From contig OZ244967.1 of NCBI GenBank assembly GCA_965222695.1, positions 4,588,001-4,652,000 of the forward strand: a stretch of 64,000 bases of DNA, in the 5' to 3' direction. The notes under the pieces were generated by a model that was given only the letters and a program-made list of their open reading frames with translations, was not told where the DNA came from and did not search any database. This document shows, piece by piece, positions 15,360 through 23,959 of this stretch. Source of the DNA: UBA7957 sp965222695 (GTDB lineage: Bacteria; Pseudomonadota; Gammaproteobacteria; Granulosicoccales; Granulosicoccaceae). Every line of letters starts with the position of its first letter. Within the stretch, counting starts at the first letter, position 1. Made by a program: the position numbers and the translations under genes.

Positions 15360-17215
15360 AGATCCGGCCCTATTGTAAGATGCAGCCTTAGTTGACTGCC
15401 GGGTGGATCATCAAGGCCATGTCCGAGATCTATTCGTACCGGGCCAATAGGAGATATCCAGTGCAGGCCAACGCCTACGCCGGTTTTATAATCAGGTGTG
15501 TCGTTATAGGCATCACCGATATCGGTAAATACTGCAATACTCCATTTTTCCGAAATGGGAACCTCATACTCGATGCTTGCTTCGGTTAAATGCTTTCCGC
15601 CGACAACTTCATCGTCTTCGCGCGGGCCTACGATACTGTATTTGTATCCGCGCAATGATTTATCTCCACCGCTGAAATAGCGCAGGGAGGTGGGGAGTTT
15701 GTCGAAATCATCCACCCAGGTTGTAGCCAGGGAGCCACGGCTGATTAACCGGGTTTTGTTGCTGAAGCTGTATATCCATTTCGCTGAAATCTGTGGCTGT
15801 AAGAAAGAAGTATCGGATAAAAATGAATCATGCCCGCCGCGAAGCCGCAGTTGCAACCAGGTGCCACTGCTGGCAAAAATGCGTTTTTCCATTTCCGGGG
15901 GATAAGTACGGGTCCAGTCAATACTGGGAATCAACAGTTTGCTGGTTGATTCATCATCGACCAGTTCAAATTTTTCAACCCGATAGTCCAGGGCCAGGGT
16001 TTTCATCCATAGGTCATCCCGGTATTTGTAGTATCCGCCGATATTAAAGGCATTGTAGTTCCGGTTGTCTGAATGTTCATCTTCGTAAGAAGCACGTATA
16101 CCGTAGGCATCCGTTCTCGGATCCTTTCCCGGAATGATATACTCACCTGCCACACCATAACGTATCTGCGAAACCAGCAGCTCAGCATTATAGTTATGGC
16201 CATAGCGATTTATCCGTCTGCCGGTGACACCCAGTTTTGCTCTGGCACCTGTATCCGTGCCGTAGCCAACGCCGGCAATGTATTTATGAGGTTTTTTCGC
16301 CTGAAGATCTACACCCACGGGTATGACGTAGTCTCGGGCCTTTTCCGGCGATACATCGAGCTGAACCTGTTGATAGTACTCAGTGTTGCTCAGATCACCT
16401 TGGAGTTGCTGCAAATCCGTTGCCTCATAATCCTGACCAGGTTCTATTTCAACGTATTTTCGCAGAAAACTTTCCGCCAACCAGGGTTTGTCCTGGGTAA
16501 ATTGCACTTCACCGAGTTTATATCTTTCTCCGGTTTGGAAATGCAATTTGATATTGGCAACATAATCCGGAAGATTGATGCGTATCTGATTCTCCACCAA
16601 CCTGGCATCAAAATAGCCTCTCTCCGAGGCGAGAAATTGAAATCGTCTTTTTAGCTCTTCATACATGGAATGTTCGAGCGCAATGCCTTCGCTGAGCTGA
16701 CTCTCTTCGATCGCATCGGTAAAGACTTCATCACTCTTTCCTGGACCAAGCACTTGAATATCGAGCTCTCCGATCGTGATACGGTCACCGGGATCAATTT
16801 TATATTCAGCAAGCCAGTTGCCGTCTGATTGCTTCAGGCTTTTTGTCACGGTGGGCCTGTAGTAACCGAAAGGCTGAAGCGAGGAATTAATTTTCTCATC
16901 CGCTTGATTGTGTAGAAACCTAACTCGGGCAGGGCTTGGTGCCGGTTTTTTGTCGAATTGGTATAAAGGTAAAAATCCCAGTACATTGTTAAGCAACTCC
17001 TCTTCAACACCTTCCACTGTAATGTGCACCAAGGCTTTGTCTGCATCCGTCTCGGAGGCTATGGACGCCTTAACAGTAAGAATAAAAAAAGACAAAAAAA
17101 TAACAGAAAAATGTTGAGATTTTACATTTTTCCACAATTTCTCGACTTTAGGGATACGGCAGACACAGTTGTAGATCATGACCGAATGAAAATGTTGTTT
17201 CGATTTGAGTTGCAC
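15356..17215 (-). CDS. tamA: TamA: Omp85-family outer membrane assembly factor
   Basis: A protein of up to 619 residues with N-terminal POTRA domains (about 60-300) and a C-terminal 16-strand Omp85 barrel (about 310-619) ending in RLHLTIGPDL. GRINRYGHNY, GGDKSLRGYKY and GVGVGLHWISPIGPVRIDLG are recognisable barrel segments, the last being the conserved last strands. A signal peptide is present (FSVIFLSFFILTV...SIASE) but begins near residue 36, so the true start is probably internal: ATG at 17179 or TTG at 17137. TamA pairs with TamB, whose gene overlaps its end. Confidence 0.92.
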   Translation of the reverse strand: MQLKSKQHFHSVMIYNCVCRIPKVEKLWKNVKSQHFSVIFLSFFILTVKASIASETDADKALVHITVEGVEEELLNNVLGFLPLYQFDKKPAPSPARVRFLHNQADEKINSSLQPFGYYRPTVTKSLKQSDGNWLAEYKIDPGDRITIGELDIQVLGPGKSDEVFTDAIEESQLSEGIALEHSMYEELKRRFQFLASERGYFDARLVENQIRINLPDYVANIKLHFQTGERYKLGEVQFTQDKPWLAESFLRKYVEIEPGQDYEATDLQQLQGDLSNTEYYQQVQLDVSPEKARDYVIPVGVDLQAKKPHKYIAGVGYGTDTGARAKLGVTGRRINRYGHNYNAELLVSQIRYGVAGEYIIPGKDPRTDAYGIRASYEDEHSDNRNYNAFNIGGYYKYRDDLWMKTLALDYRVEKFELVDDESTSKLLIPSIDWTRTYPPEMEKRIFASSGTWLQLRLRGGHDSFLSDTSFLQPQISAKWIYSFSNKTRLISRGSLATTWVDDFDKLPTSLRYFSGGDKSLRGYKYSIVGPREDDEVVGGKHLTEASIEYEVPISEKWSIAVFTDIGDAYNDTPDYKTGVGVGLHWISPIGPVRIDLGHGLDDPPGSQLRLHLTIGPDL

Positions 17216-17307
17216 ATTGAATCCGGAAATAGTTCAGCGATCCTGCAATGATCACCGTGCGTAGCAAGATCACTTTCAGTCCGCTATTATTTCAGAAATT
17301 TCCGAGT

Positions 17308-18252
17308 TTAGCTTGACATCTCCAGGCTTTTGGCACCTGTTTCCTTATGCTGGCCCGTGACTCGGCTTGTAAATGCCATTATATAGGCAATTAAGAACTG
17401 ACTGACAGAAATTGATGCATCCCGGTAATAGTCCAGCTGAATATCAGTACTTGCATCGACTTGTTTCAATACATGGTTCATGCCATCAATAATCTGCACC
17501 AATGCCGCCGGCGCGTTGATTTTTAGTGTACTCGCGTCAGAGCAGGGTATATGCAAATCCCGATTACCGTGTAATAACATTATCGGGATGTTCAATTTTT
17601 TGATTTCGGCATTTGGATGGTAACGAAACAATGAAATCAGATAGGGTTGTCGCTGATGGTTAAACAGGGTTTCAAAGGCTTCCGGCAATGCGTCAACAAA
17701 CCTTCCCTCATACAACTGCTCTATTATCCGCTTGGCCTGCATCGCCTGCGGTCCGGATAATCTGCGTTTTAGTTGGTCGTGTAAGAGTTGCGCAGCGTTC
17801 TTAGCAGTTGCCGCTATGCTGATCAAACCATCCACCGGTGCATGTTGTGCCGCGAGAGTGCCGACTAAGGCGCCCTCCCCATGCCCGGCGACAATGACCT
17901 TGTCAAAGTTAAGCTCCTTCTTAAGATAAAAAACTGCATGAACAGCATCTTCGACATAATCATCAAAAGTAATATCGTCTGTATAACTGGCCGGAGACTT
18001 GTTTTGTTTGACTCCGCGCTTGTCATAGCGCAGTGTGCAGATATCGATTGATGCGAGATCCCGTGCGATCAGATTCAGGCAATCGCTCTGGTTGTGTTCA
18101 TCTATCGAGTTTCCGTTCCGGTCTATTGCACCGGCGTCGGCCAGCAGCAGAACAGCGACAGAACCATTATCCGGATTTTTGTAACTCAATGTTCCGCAGA
18201 TTTCACCGCTGTAAGTGGGTATATGTACAGTAGATGTGTAAATACTCGCCAT
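17308..18252 (-). CDS. Alpha/beta-hydrolase-fold protein lacking the serine nucleophile
   Basis: A 314-residue cytosolic protein of the alpha/beta hydrolase superfamily, similar in plan to peptidase S9/esterase-type hydrolases that carry DRNGN and LRYDKRG motifs. The acid (D232 in HGNRD) and the base (H260 in GMNHVL) are where expected. The nucleophile elbow, usually G-H-S-E-G, reads G123-H-G-E-G127; the codon at 125 is GGG, so the serine is replaced by glycine. Other parts look normal and the frame is intact. Either it is a non-catalytic binding protein or it uses a different mechanism. No signal peptide is visible. It stands alone between tamA and a gene-free interval. Confidence 0.75.
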   Translation of the reverse strand: MASIYTSTVHIPTYSGEICGTLSYKNPDNGSVAVLLLADAGAIDRNGNSIDEHNQSDCLNLIARDLASIDICTLRYDKRGVKQNKSPASYTDDITFDDYVEDAVHAVFYLKKELNFDKVIVAGHGEGALVGTLAAQHAPVDGLISIAATAKNAAQLLHDQLKRRLSGPQAMQAKRIIEQLYEGRFVDALPEAFETLFNHQRQPYLISLFRYHPNAEIKKLNIPIMLLHGNRDLHIPCSDASTLKINAPAALVQIIDGMNHVLKQVDASTDIQLDYYRDASISVSQFLIAYIMAFTSRVTGQHKETGAKSLEMSS

Positions 18253-18651
18253 GACTGTCCCGCCTTGAAGCCGAATTCATTATGATCTGATTCAATTTTA
18301 GGTCTAATCGAGAAAATTGCCGGAAAATTTAAGAATCCGGCCCGGCTATCACTGAACTGTGCTTTTCGTTCGGCTTATTCTTAAACTTCACTGCTGAAAC
18401 GGTTACATGAAAATCCGATCCGATCTGAATCTTCGCTGGATTTGCCCGTACTGCCTGCTGCCAATTCGCTGAATTTGGCCAGATTTCCTCCTGATTTTGT
18501 GCAGCGCATACCCCGTAGCGGTGATGGCAATAGCTTTTTCTACACCGTAGGAGCGAGGCAACCTCGCGAAAGCATTTTAGTCGATGCGTAGAATCACTAT
18601 GCGCCTCAAATCAGCGCATTCTCGCGACGGCACAGAGATCCTAGACAGGCT
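18253..18651. other. Gene-free interval containing a REP-like palindrome
   Basis: This 399-base stretch holds no supported gene. The right half carries a REP-like palindrome listed separately. A 42-codon minus-strand open frame (18381-18509) exists but has no recognisable product or ribosome binding site. The left end must hold the promoter of the alpha/beta hydrolase gene. Confidence 0.5.
18546..18573 (+). repeat. REP-like palindromic element
   Basis: GTAGGAGCGAGGCAACCTCG followed by CGAAAGC matches the plan of gammaproteobacterial REP sequences: a GTAGGAGC head and a GC-rich stem (GCGAGG-CAA-CCTCGC) with a CGAA tail. A related CTCGCGA segment lies about 65 bases downstream in the opposite sense and could be a decayed partner, as in REPIN pairs. 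Only this copy is obvious in the window. Confidence 0.55.
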
Positions 18652-18954
18652 CTATGATGCATACCAAACGCCTTGATTGAAGTAACAATCGAGCGAATCC
18701 AAAGCCATGTGAATGGTCAGACCGAAGCCGGGCAGGCGAGTGACCGGAAATACACACAGCAAAAGATAAATCATAATGGGAATAAACGAATGTAGCGGAT
18801 GGAAATTGATACTGCAACGTGTGGGATCGTACACAGGGTCGGCCAGCAGGTGATCCAGATCCACCAGCATGGTTGACATCATGATCAAATACGGTACCCG
18901 CCAGCGATCGCGATAGAGAATTATCGCGATCATAAAGGGAATCAATAAATGCAA
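18652..18954 (-). CDS. DUF6122-like small membrane protein
   Basis: About 100 residues with three hydrophobic stretches and a very characteristic centre: MLVDLDHLLADPVYDP, followed by CSINFHPLH and a late IHMALDSLDC. These match the DUF6122 family of small membrane proteins, whose function is unknown; the Asp/His-rich motifs resemble those of membrane metal-dependent hydrolases. The only usual start codon is TTG at 18954; the frame stays open upstream through ITHIA, so the true start could be slightly earlier. It follows the small coupled frame at 18972 by 17 bases and may belong to the same transcript as the DUF1127 gene. Confidence 0.6.
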   Translation of the reverse strand: MHLLIPFMIAIILYRDRWRVPYLIMMSTMLVDLDHLLADPVYDPTRCSINFHPLHSFIPIMIYLLLCVFPVTRLPGFGLTIHMALDSLDCYFNQGVWYAS

Positions 18955-18971
18955 TGCAATATGAGTAATTG

Positions 18972-19151
18972 TTATAATCCTATCGTTGCCAAAATCCTAT
19001 CCATGACACTAACAGCTGCTTTCCTCAGTAAATCGGGGCTCTTAGGTCCGGCTAAATGGGCATCATCATCCGGTACCTCCTCCCGATCATCAAGCCCATA
19101 ATCGCTTATGACCGACTTAAGCTGCAAACAATAATGCGCAAATACCCACAT
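18972..19151 (-). CDS. Possible small protein coupled to the DUF1127 gene
   Basis: A 59-residue open frame starts with an ATG that overlaps the DUF1127 stop codon in a TGATG arrangement, a common sign of translational coupling. The product (MWVFAHYC... to ...ILATIGL) has an acidic middle (DDREEVPDDD) and a helical end. I do not recognise it. The frame could also be chance, since the only support is the start-stop overlap and the absence of another gene here. Confidence 0.33.
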   Translation of the reverse strand: MWVFAHYCLQLKSVISDYGLDDREEVPDDDAHLAGPKSPDLLRKAAVSVMDRILATIGL

Positions 19152-19402
19152 CAGTCCTGCCAAAACCATTTTGAAGCCTCTGTCTTCGCTTCCATGCAAC
19201 TTATACCTATATCCGATAGATGTTGCTCGCTTAAAGTACGCAGTTGTTTTCGGCTTCTTTGACGGATTCGCAAACTATTCAGACTGGCTCCCGCTAACCA
19301 CATTATATCTTTGAATCTTAAAACGAAATTAAAACTCCTGCCAAGAAGACGCTGATCCGGGGCTGAAGGGCTGGAAGCGGTGTTTATCGTTGTAGATTTC
19401 AT
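19151..19402 (-). CDS. DUF1127 domain small protein
   Basis: An 83-residue protein. The ATG at 19402 (MKSTTINT) is chosen because AGAGG lies about 9 bases upstream and the longer frame lacks one. The C-terminal 35 residues match the DUF1127 pattern: basic RQRSRKQLRTLS, then DIGIS, then EA and a terminal FW. Small Arg-rich DUF1127 proteins bind RNA in some alphaproteobacteria and affect phosphate and carbon metabolism; that is family knowledge only. Transcribed divergently from the ArsR-type regulator across a 138-base gap, so it may be a target of that regulator. Confidence 0.75.
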   Translation of the reverse strand: MKSTTINTASSPSAPDQRLLGRSFNFVLRFKDIMWLAGASLNSLRIRQRSRKQLRTLSEQHLSDIGISCMEAKTEASKWFWQD

Positions 19403-19540
19403 TTGACTAACCTCTACTGAAAAATGAAAAAAGTGCCTGCTATTTGCCTTTTCACGGGTTTTAGTGCAGTCTGGACTATACTTTACCGGCATGATTCGAT
19501 AGTCATCGAACTATGGTGTATTAGTGTTAACAGGCCCTAA

Positions 19541-20221
19541 ATGAGTTCAGCATTTGAAATCGTTTCCGTCGCGTCGTTGATCGGCGAGCCCACACGGGCC
19601 AGCATGCTTATGGCCTTGATGGGCGGGAAGTCGCTCACGGCCATCGAACTGGCGATGGAGGCCGATATCACACCGCAAACCGCCAGTAGCCATCTCTCAA
19701 AACTTCAAGCCGCGGATTTGATCTCTGTCAGAAAACAGGGGCGACACAAGTATTTTTGTCTTAAGGACCGGTCGGTGGCGGAGTTACTTGAAAAACTGTC
19801 GATCGTCAGTACACGGCCCGGAAAGAGAGTGTCAACCGGACCGAAAAATCCGGAACTGGCCAAAGCACGCGTCTGTTATGATCATATGGCCGGTGATATC
19901 GGGGTTGCGTTATTTGACGGACTTCTTGAAAAACGATTAATCAAACTTCAGGATGAGTCGGTTGCACTGCTTCCGGCAGGAAAGTTTTTTTTTAAAAATA
20001 TCGGCATTGAGCTATACCCGGCCAAAAAAACCAGGCGCCCGATGTGCAGGGCCTGTCTGGACTGGAGCGTTCGACGCTATCACCTGGCCGGTTTTCTTGG
20101 TGCCAGAATTCTGGATTTTGTCCTTATGAAAAAGTGGGCCGGTAAAGATGCGGACAGCCGTGTACTGAGATTTACCGCGAGAGGACAGAAAGCGTTCGAA
20201 AAAACGTTTTTGGAGAATTAA
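19541..20221 (+). CDS. ArsR-family winged-helix transcriptional regulator
   Basis: A 226-residue regulator. The N-terminal 90 residues form a winged helix of the ArsR type (IGEPTRASMLMALM, TPQTASSHLSKLQAADLI, GRHKYF). The C-terminal half is not a plain ArsR tail: it has C112-YDHMAGD and C169-RAC172-LDWSVRRYHLAG, the CYDHxAG and CLDW motifs of a longer ArsR subfamily. These cysteines and histidines could sense metal or redox state; this is inference. The sensor kinase gene starts 22 bases after its stop, so the two are likely co-transcribed. Confidence 0.82.
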   Translation: MSSAFEIVSVASLIGEPTRASMLMALMGGKSLTAIELAMEADITPQTASSHLSKLQAADLISVRKQGRHKYFCLKDRSVAELLEKLSIVSTRPGKRVSTGPKNPELAKARVCYDHMAGDIGVALFDGLLEKRLIKLQDESVALLPAGKFFFKNIGIELYPAKKTRRPMCRACLDWSVRRYHLAGFLGARILDFVLMKKWAGKDADSRVLRFTARGQKAFEKTFLEN

Positions 20222-20243
20222 GCAGTGTTTGGGCGTGTCATCA

Positions 20244-21956
20244 ATGAGCGTACTTAAAGTCCGGCCAACACTTGCCAGTACTTTACCGATCCTGGGATTT
20301 ATTCTTCTGACGCTGGCCAGCATGTGGTTCGAGAAATGGCGTATCCTGCAGCAGCAAACCAGAGTACTTAATCTGCACGTGACGGAAGTCAATAAGCAGC
20401 TTGAGAGACTGCTTTTTTTCCCCAGGGTGCTCTCTACGGACCCCAGATTCGTTTCAGTGTTTAAGTCATCCGACAAATCGGTCATTCAGCAGGCGAATGC
20501 TCTGTTGGAACGGATTCGAAAACTCAGTGGAGCCGCATTTGTATTTATCATGGATGATAAGGGTTTCACGCTCGCCTCCAGCAACGCTAATCAGCCTAAC
20601 AGTTTTATTGGCCGCAATTATGGCTTTCGTCCCTATTTCCGCAAGGCCATCAGCGGTAAACAGGCAACTTATTACGCGGTTGGAGCCACAACCAGTCAGC
20701 CTGGCTACTTTATAGCTAATCCGATTCTGGATGGCAGCAGTGTACTGGGTGTTATCGTCGTCAAAATTCATCTGGACAGCCTGGAAGACTCATGGAATAG
20801 ACTAGACTACGATATTGCAGTATTTGATGACTTTGATGTTACCATTCTTTCCAACCGGGAAGATTTTCTTTATGTGCCCTATTCGACAATCAGCGCCGAG
20901 CAATTCTCGCTGATTGCAGAAGAAAAACGGTATAGTTTAAACCGTCAAGCTGACTTTGTTGAATCCGATGCCAATGAAGTTGAATTCTCATCAGGCAGGA
21001 ATCACGGCTTTTTAAGCGTTTCCCAGAATGTAGGGCCGGAGCCTTGGAAGATCAGATTATTATATCCGAAATCAAAGTACTGGAGTCACATATTGCTCTA
21101 CATGACTGCAAGTCTGGCATTGATGTTGATTTGGTATCTTTTACTGAGGATATTCCGGCAGCAGAAGATCATTGCAGATGTAGAGCGCAGGCACGCGCAA
21201 CAACTGGAGGCGAAGGTTGCGGAAAGAACTGAGCAATTAAAGTCGGCCCAGCAACAACTGATTATTCAGTCAAACTACACCATGTTGGGCAAGATGTCAG
21301 CAGCAATCAATCATGAAATCAATCAGCCTCTCGCCAGTCTGCGCTTCAACCTTGCATCTTTAAGGCAGCTGCTTGACCAGAAGCCCTTGCAATTTGATAT
21401 GGTTCGGCAAGTGGCAACTGAAAGTGATCTGACAACAAAACGAATTTCCCGTGTTCTTGAAACACTGCGCAGTGTCGGTAAAACCACGAAGGCGCAGTTT
21501 GAAACTGTGAATCTGGCGAAACTTCTGGAGGATACCGTCAAGATAGTTCGCCGCGAAAGGCCGAATACTTCCGAATATCTTTATGTCCGGGAGTTGGACT
21601 CTGAAATCACGGTTAGAGGAGACTATATTTTATTGCAGCAAGCACTGCTGAATCTCTTGTCAAATGCTTTTGACGCCGTTTTTCAGGCCGAATTACCTGA
21701 GGTTATACTAGGGTTGCAGTATTCTGAGTTTGCGGCGCAGATTTTTGTTTCGGATAACGGCGCCGGGGTAAGTCAGACAATGACGTCGAAGATATTTGAT
21801 GAATACTCGACAAGTAAGCGGGGAAGTCAAGGTCTGGGATTGGGGTTGGCCTTAAGCAGTCAAATCGCTGTAGATCATGGAGGTAGATTAAGATATGATC
21901 CGGAGATGCCGCGGGGCAGCCGATTTACTCTGGAACTGCCGCTTATTGGACCTTAG
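20244..21956 (+). CDS. DctB-like membrane sensor histidine kinase
   Basis: A 570-residue sensor. Two membrane segments (about 12-30 and 283-303) flank a periplasmic region of about 250 residues with the plan of a double Cache sensor (FIGRNYGFRPYFRKA is typical of DctB-like sensors). After a short coiled coil come the H-box INHEINQPLASLR with H357, then the N-box NLLSNAFDAV and G-boxes DNGAGVS and GLGLGLAL, all intact. The ATG at 20244 is preferred to TTG 20229 or GTG 20235. It lies directly before a response regulator and a TRAP transporter, so it probably senses a small organic ligand of that transporter. Confidence 0.88.
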   Translation: MSVLKVRPTLASTLPILGFILLTLASMWFEKWRILQQQTRVLNLHVTEVNKQLERLLFFPRVLSTDPRFVSVFKSSDKSVIQQANALLERIRKLSGAAFVFIMDDKGFTLASSNANQPNSFIGRNYGFRPYFRKAISGKQATYYAVGATTSQPGYFIANPILDGSSVLGVIVVKIHLDSLEDSWNRLDYDIAVFDDFDVTILSNREDFLYVPYSTISAEQFSLIAEEKRYSLNRQADFVESDANEVEFSSGRNHGFLSVSQNVGPEPWKIRLLYPKSKYWSHILLYMTASLALMLIWYLLLRIFRQQKIIADVERRHAQQLEAKVAERTEQLKSAQQQLIIQSNYTMLGKMSAAINHEINQPLASLRFNLASLRQLLDQKPLQFDMVRQVATESDLTTKRISRVLETLRSVGKTTKAQFETVNLAKLLEDTVKIVRRERPNTSEYLYVRELDSEITVRGDYILLQQALLNLLSNAFDAVFQAELPEVILGLQYSEFAAQIFVSDNGAGVSQTMTSKIFDEYSTSKRGSQGLGLGLALSSQIAVDHGGRLRYDPEMPRGSRFTLELPLIGP

Positions 21957-21988
21957 TGGTTCATGATATTGTATTATAGAAGTGCTCA

Positions 21989-22588
21989 ATGAAATTGCCC
22001 AAGGATCATAAAACTACAGTTTTGCTGGTAGATGACGATCATGATGTACTTGCGGCCAACGCGCGTTTTTTAAGAATTAATCATATCAATGTTATGGTTG
22101 CGGATCGCGCGGGTTCGGCATTACAAAGACTGAGAGAAGGGAAGATAGACGTTGTTATTACCGATTTGCGCATGCCGGATATGGACGGTCTGGAATTTAT
22201 TCAGGAAGTGCGAAAATCCGATCCCTTGTTGCCGGTTTTATTTTTCTCAGGCTATGCTGAAGTAAACGATGTAGTCGAAGCCATGAAGCTTGGCGCGGTG
22301 GACTTTCTGGAAAAACCGATTTCACCGGAAGACTTGCTCAGCAGCCTGAATTACATTTTGAGCATGCGTGGAGAAATTGTCACCGACCGCTATGCCTTCG
22401 ATCTCGACCAACGTATTCCGTTCAAACAAAGAGTGCATCTGTACGAGAAACACTTGATCGAAACCTGCATTGCTAAGCATCAGGGGCGTATCAATCAAGT
22501 GCTGAAAGCGCTGAATATCAATCGAAGAACATTGAACGATAAAATGGTAAAACTGGGGATCAGTCGGCGGCGCTGGAATGAGCAATAA
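21989..22588 (+). CDS. Response regulator: receiver plus Fis-type helix-turn-helix, no AAA+ domain
   Basis: A 199-residue regulator. The receiver domain (about 8-125) has the acidic pair (VDDDHD), phospho-acceptor D59 in VITDLRMPDMDG, and a conserved lysine in FLEKP. The C-terminus (about 155-195) is a Fis-like helix-turn-helix (GRINQVLKALNINRRTLNDKM). DctD, the usual partner of DctB sensors, has a sigma-54 AAA+ domain between these two parts; here it is absent, so the protein resembles PrrA/ActR/RegA-type regulators and should act on sigma-70 promoters. It lies 32 bases after the kinase gene. Confidence 0.9.
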   Translation: MKLPKDHKTTVLLVDDDHDVLAANARFLRINHINVMVADRAGSALQRLREGKIDVVITDLRMPDMDGLEFIQEVRKSDPLLPVLFFSGYAEVNDVVEAMKLGAVDFLEKPISPEDLLSSLNYILSMRGEIVTDRYAFDLDQRIPFKQRVHLYEKHLIETCIAKHQGRINQVLKALNINRRTLNDKMVKLGISRRRWNEQ

Positions 22589-22664
22589 TTTGCCGAGTAT
22601 TTCGAAATTTTCTCAACCGGCATCGATTCTTCATATAATTTTTTATATTTATCAACCTGTTAAG

Positions 22665-22703
22665 AACTATTGTCATCACTTCACGATGGTAGCAAACTAT
22701 TGT
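22665..22703. promoter_or_regulatory. Direct repeats upstream of the TAXI receptor gene
   Basis: AACTATTGT occurs twice (22665-22673 and 22695-22703), 30 bases apart start to start, close to three helical turns. The position, 130-170 bases upstream of the TAXI gene and just after the response regulator gene, makes it a candidate binding site for that regulator. No sigma-54 type -24/-12 element was found in this interval. Confidence 0.3.
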
Positions 22704-22835
22704 TGAGTTCTGTCGCGTTAACCACAGAGCAGCAAAGTGGCTTTCAGGCATAGATCGAATAAGATCAACAATCCCATTTTGTTTCTGATCACGGCGCGGT
22801 CACAGATATTCTAAACAACATCAGGAGGAGCCGTC

Positions 22836-23840
22836 TTGAAATTTCAAACCAATCGATTTTTATCATTTTTAGCAGGCGGATTGCTTGCATTGGCAACGAG
22901 TGTCCACGCTGACACAGATTATGTGCTGAACACTGCATCAACAGGTGGAACCTATCACCCGGTGGGAACCGCAATTGCTACACTCTCCAAAATCAAGCTT
23001 TTACCCAAGCACAAATTCAGTTTGACGGCGGTGAATTCTGCCGGGTCAGGTGCGAATATTCAGGCTTTGGGCGCCAACACGGCGCAATTCGCTATATTGC
23101 AGGGTTTATTCGGGTCCTATGCCAAAACCGGTACCGGTCCTGTATCAGAGCCACAGAACAACCTCCGGTCGGTAACAATGCTTTGGCAGAATGTCGAGCA
23201 ATTTGTCCTTTCAAACGATAAAAAAGACAAAGGCACGGTTTCGGATCTGTTGGGTGTCAAGGGATCGACCGTTGCCATGGGTAAACAAAACTCGGGTACC
23301 ATTCAGTCCAATACGGTGTTGCTGTCCGGTTTGGGCCTCGATGTCAACAAAGACTTTGAACTGATCTATGCAGGCTATGGTCCGTCGGCTGATGCACTGG
23401 CGAACGGTCAGGCCGTGGCCGCAGGTATACCTTCAGGGCCGCCTACCGGTGCTATTACTAAGCTAATGGCAGCCAACACCGGTAAATTCACAATCTTAAA
23501 TGTCACTGAGGAAGAAGCGACGAAAATGGACGGTGAGCGCGGTCTGTGGGTTCCTTATACCATCAAGGCCGGCACTTATCCGGGCCAGGATGCCGATGTG
23601 ATGACCATTGCACAGCCCAACTTTCTTGCCGTCAATGCAGATGTTGATGAAGAACACGTTTATCTGTTGACCAAAACCATTTACGAAAACCTACCCTTTC
23701 TGCAGGGAATTCACAAAGCAACCAATGCGATGGATATCAATAAAGCCCTGGCAGGTTTACCGGTTCCGCTGCATCCGGGCGCTCTGAAGTACTATAAGGA
23801 AGCCGGGCTTGAGATCCCTGAAAGTTTGATGAGTCAATAA
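22836..23840 (+). CDS. TAXI-family TRAP transporter solute-binding protein
   Basis: A 334-residue periplasmic receptor with a signal peptide ending near VHA-DT (residues 25-27). The STGGTYHPVGTAI segment and GSGANIQALGANTAQFAILQG are hallmark features of the TAXI subgroup of TRAP receptors, which bind organic acids or amino acids such as glutamate. It starts with TTG; this start is supported by a strong AGGAGGAG sequence 7-8 bases upstream and by the signal peptide beginning immediately. The permease gene follows after a hairpin, the usual arrangement. Confidence 0.93.
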   Translation: MKFQTNRFLSFLAGGLLALATSVHADTDYVLNTASTGGTYHPVGTAIATLSKIKLLPKHKFSLTAVNSAGSGANIQALGANTAQFAILQGLFGSYAKTGTGPVSEPQNNLRSVTMLWQNVEQFVLSNDKKDKGTVSDLLGVKGSTVAMGKQNSGTIQSNTVLLSGLGLDVNKDFELIYAGYGPSADALANGQAVAAGIPSGPPTGAITKLMAANTGKFTILNVTEEEATKMDGERGLWVPYTIKAGTYPGQDADVMTIAQPNFLAVNADVDEEHVYLLTKTIYENLPFLQGIHKATNAMDINKALAGLPVPLHPGALKYYKEAGLEIPESLMSQ

Positions 23841-23854
23841 AACAATATTAATCA

Positions 23855-23886
23855 GGGCGGTGAAGAGTCGTTCGCCGCCCGTTTCT
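23855..23886 (+). terminator. Hairpin between TRAP receptor and permease genes
   Basis: GGGCGGTGAA / TTCGCCGCCC (23855-23864 and 23871-23880) pair with one G-T wobble around a 6-base loop, followed by GTTTCT. It begins 14 bases after the receptor stop. It could end part of the transcripts or protect the receptor mRNA end, giving more receptor than permease. Confidence 0.6.
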
Positions 23887-23959
23887 CATGCAAGCTTTGG
23901 AGTGTGCCACACATTCCATATGTCCCAGCGACGGATCCGAACTTATTCAGGCGTAGCGG

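Noticed and set aside
18381..18509. 42-codon minus-strand open frame (MRCTKSGG...)
   Set aside because: No ribosome binding site, no neighbour coupling and no recognised family; too short to support.
22589..22835. Sigma-54 promoter before the TAXI gene
   Set aside because: The best candidate (GTGGCTTTCAGGCAT) has the wrong spacing between the GG and GC pairs, and the regulator lacks a sigma-54 activation domain.
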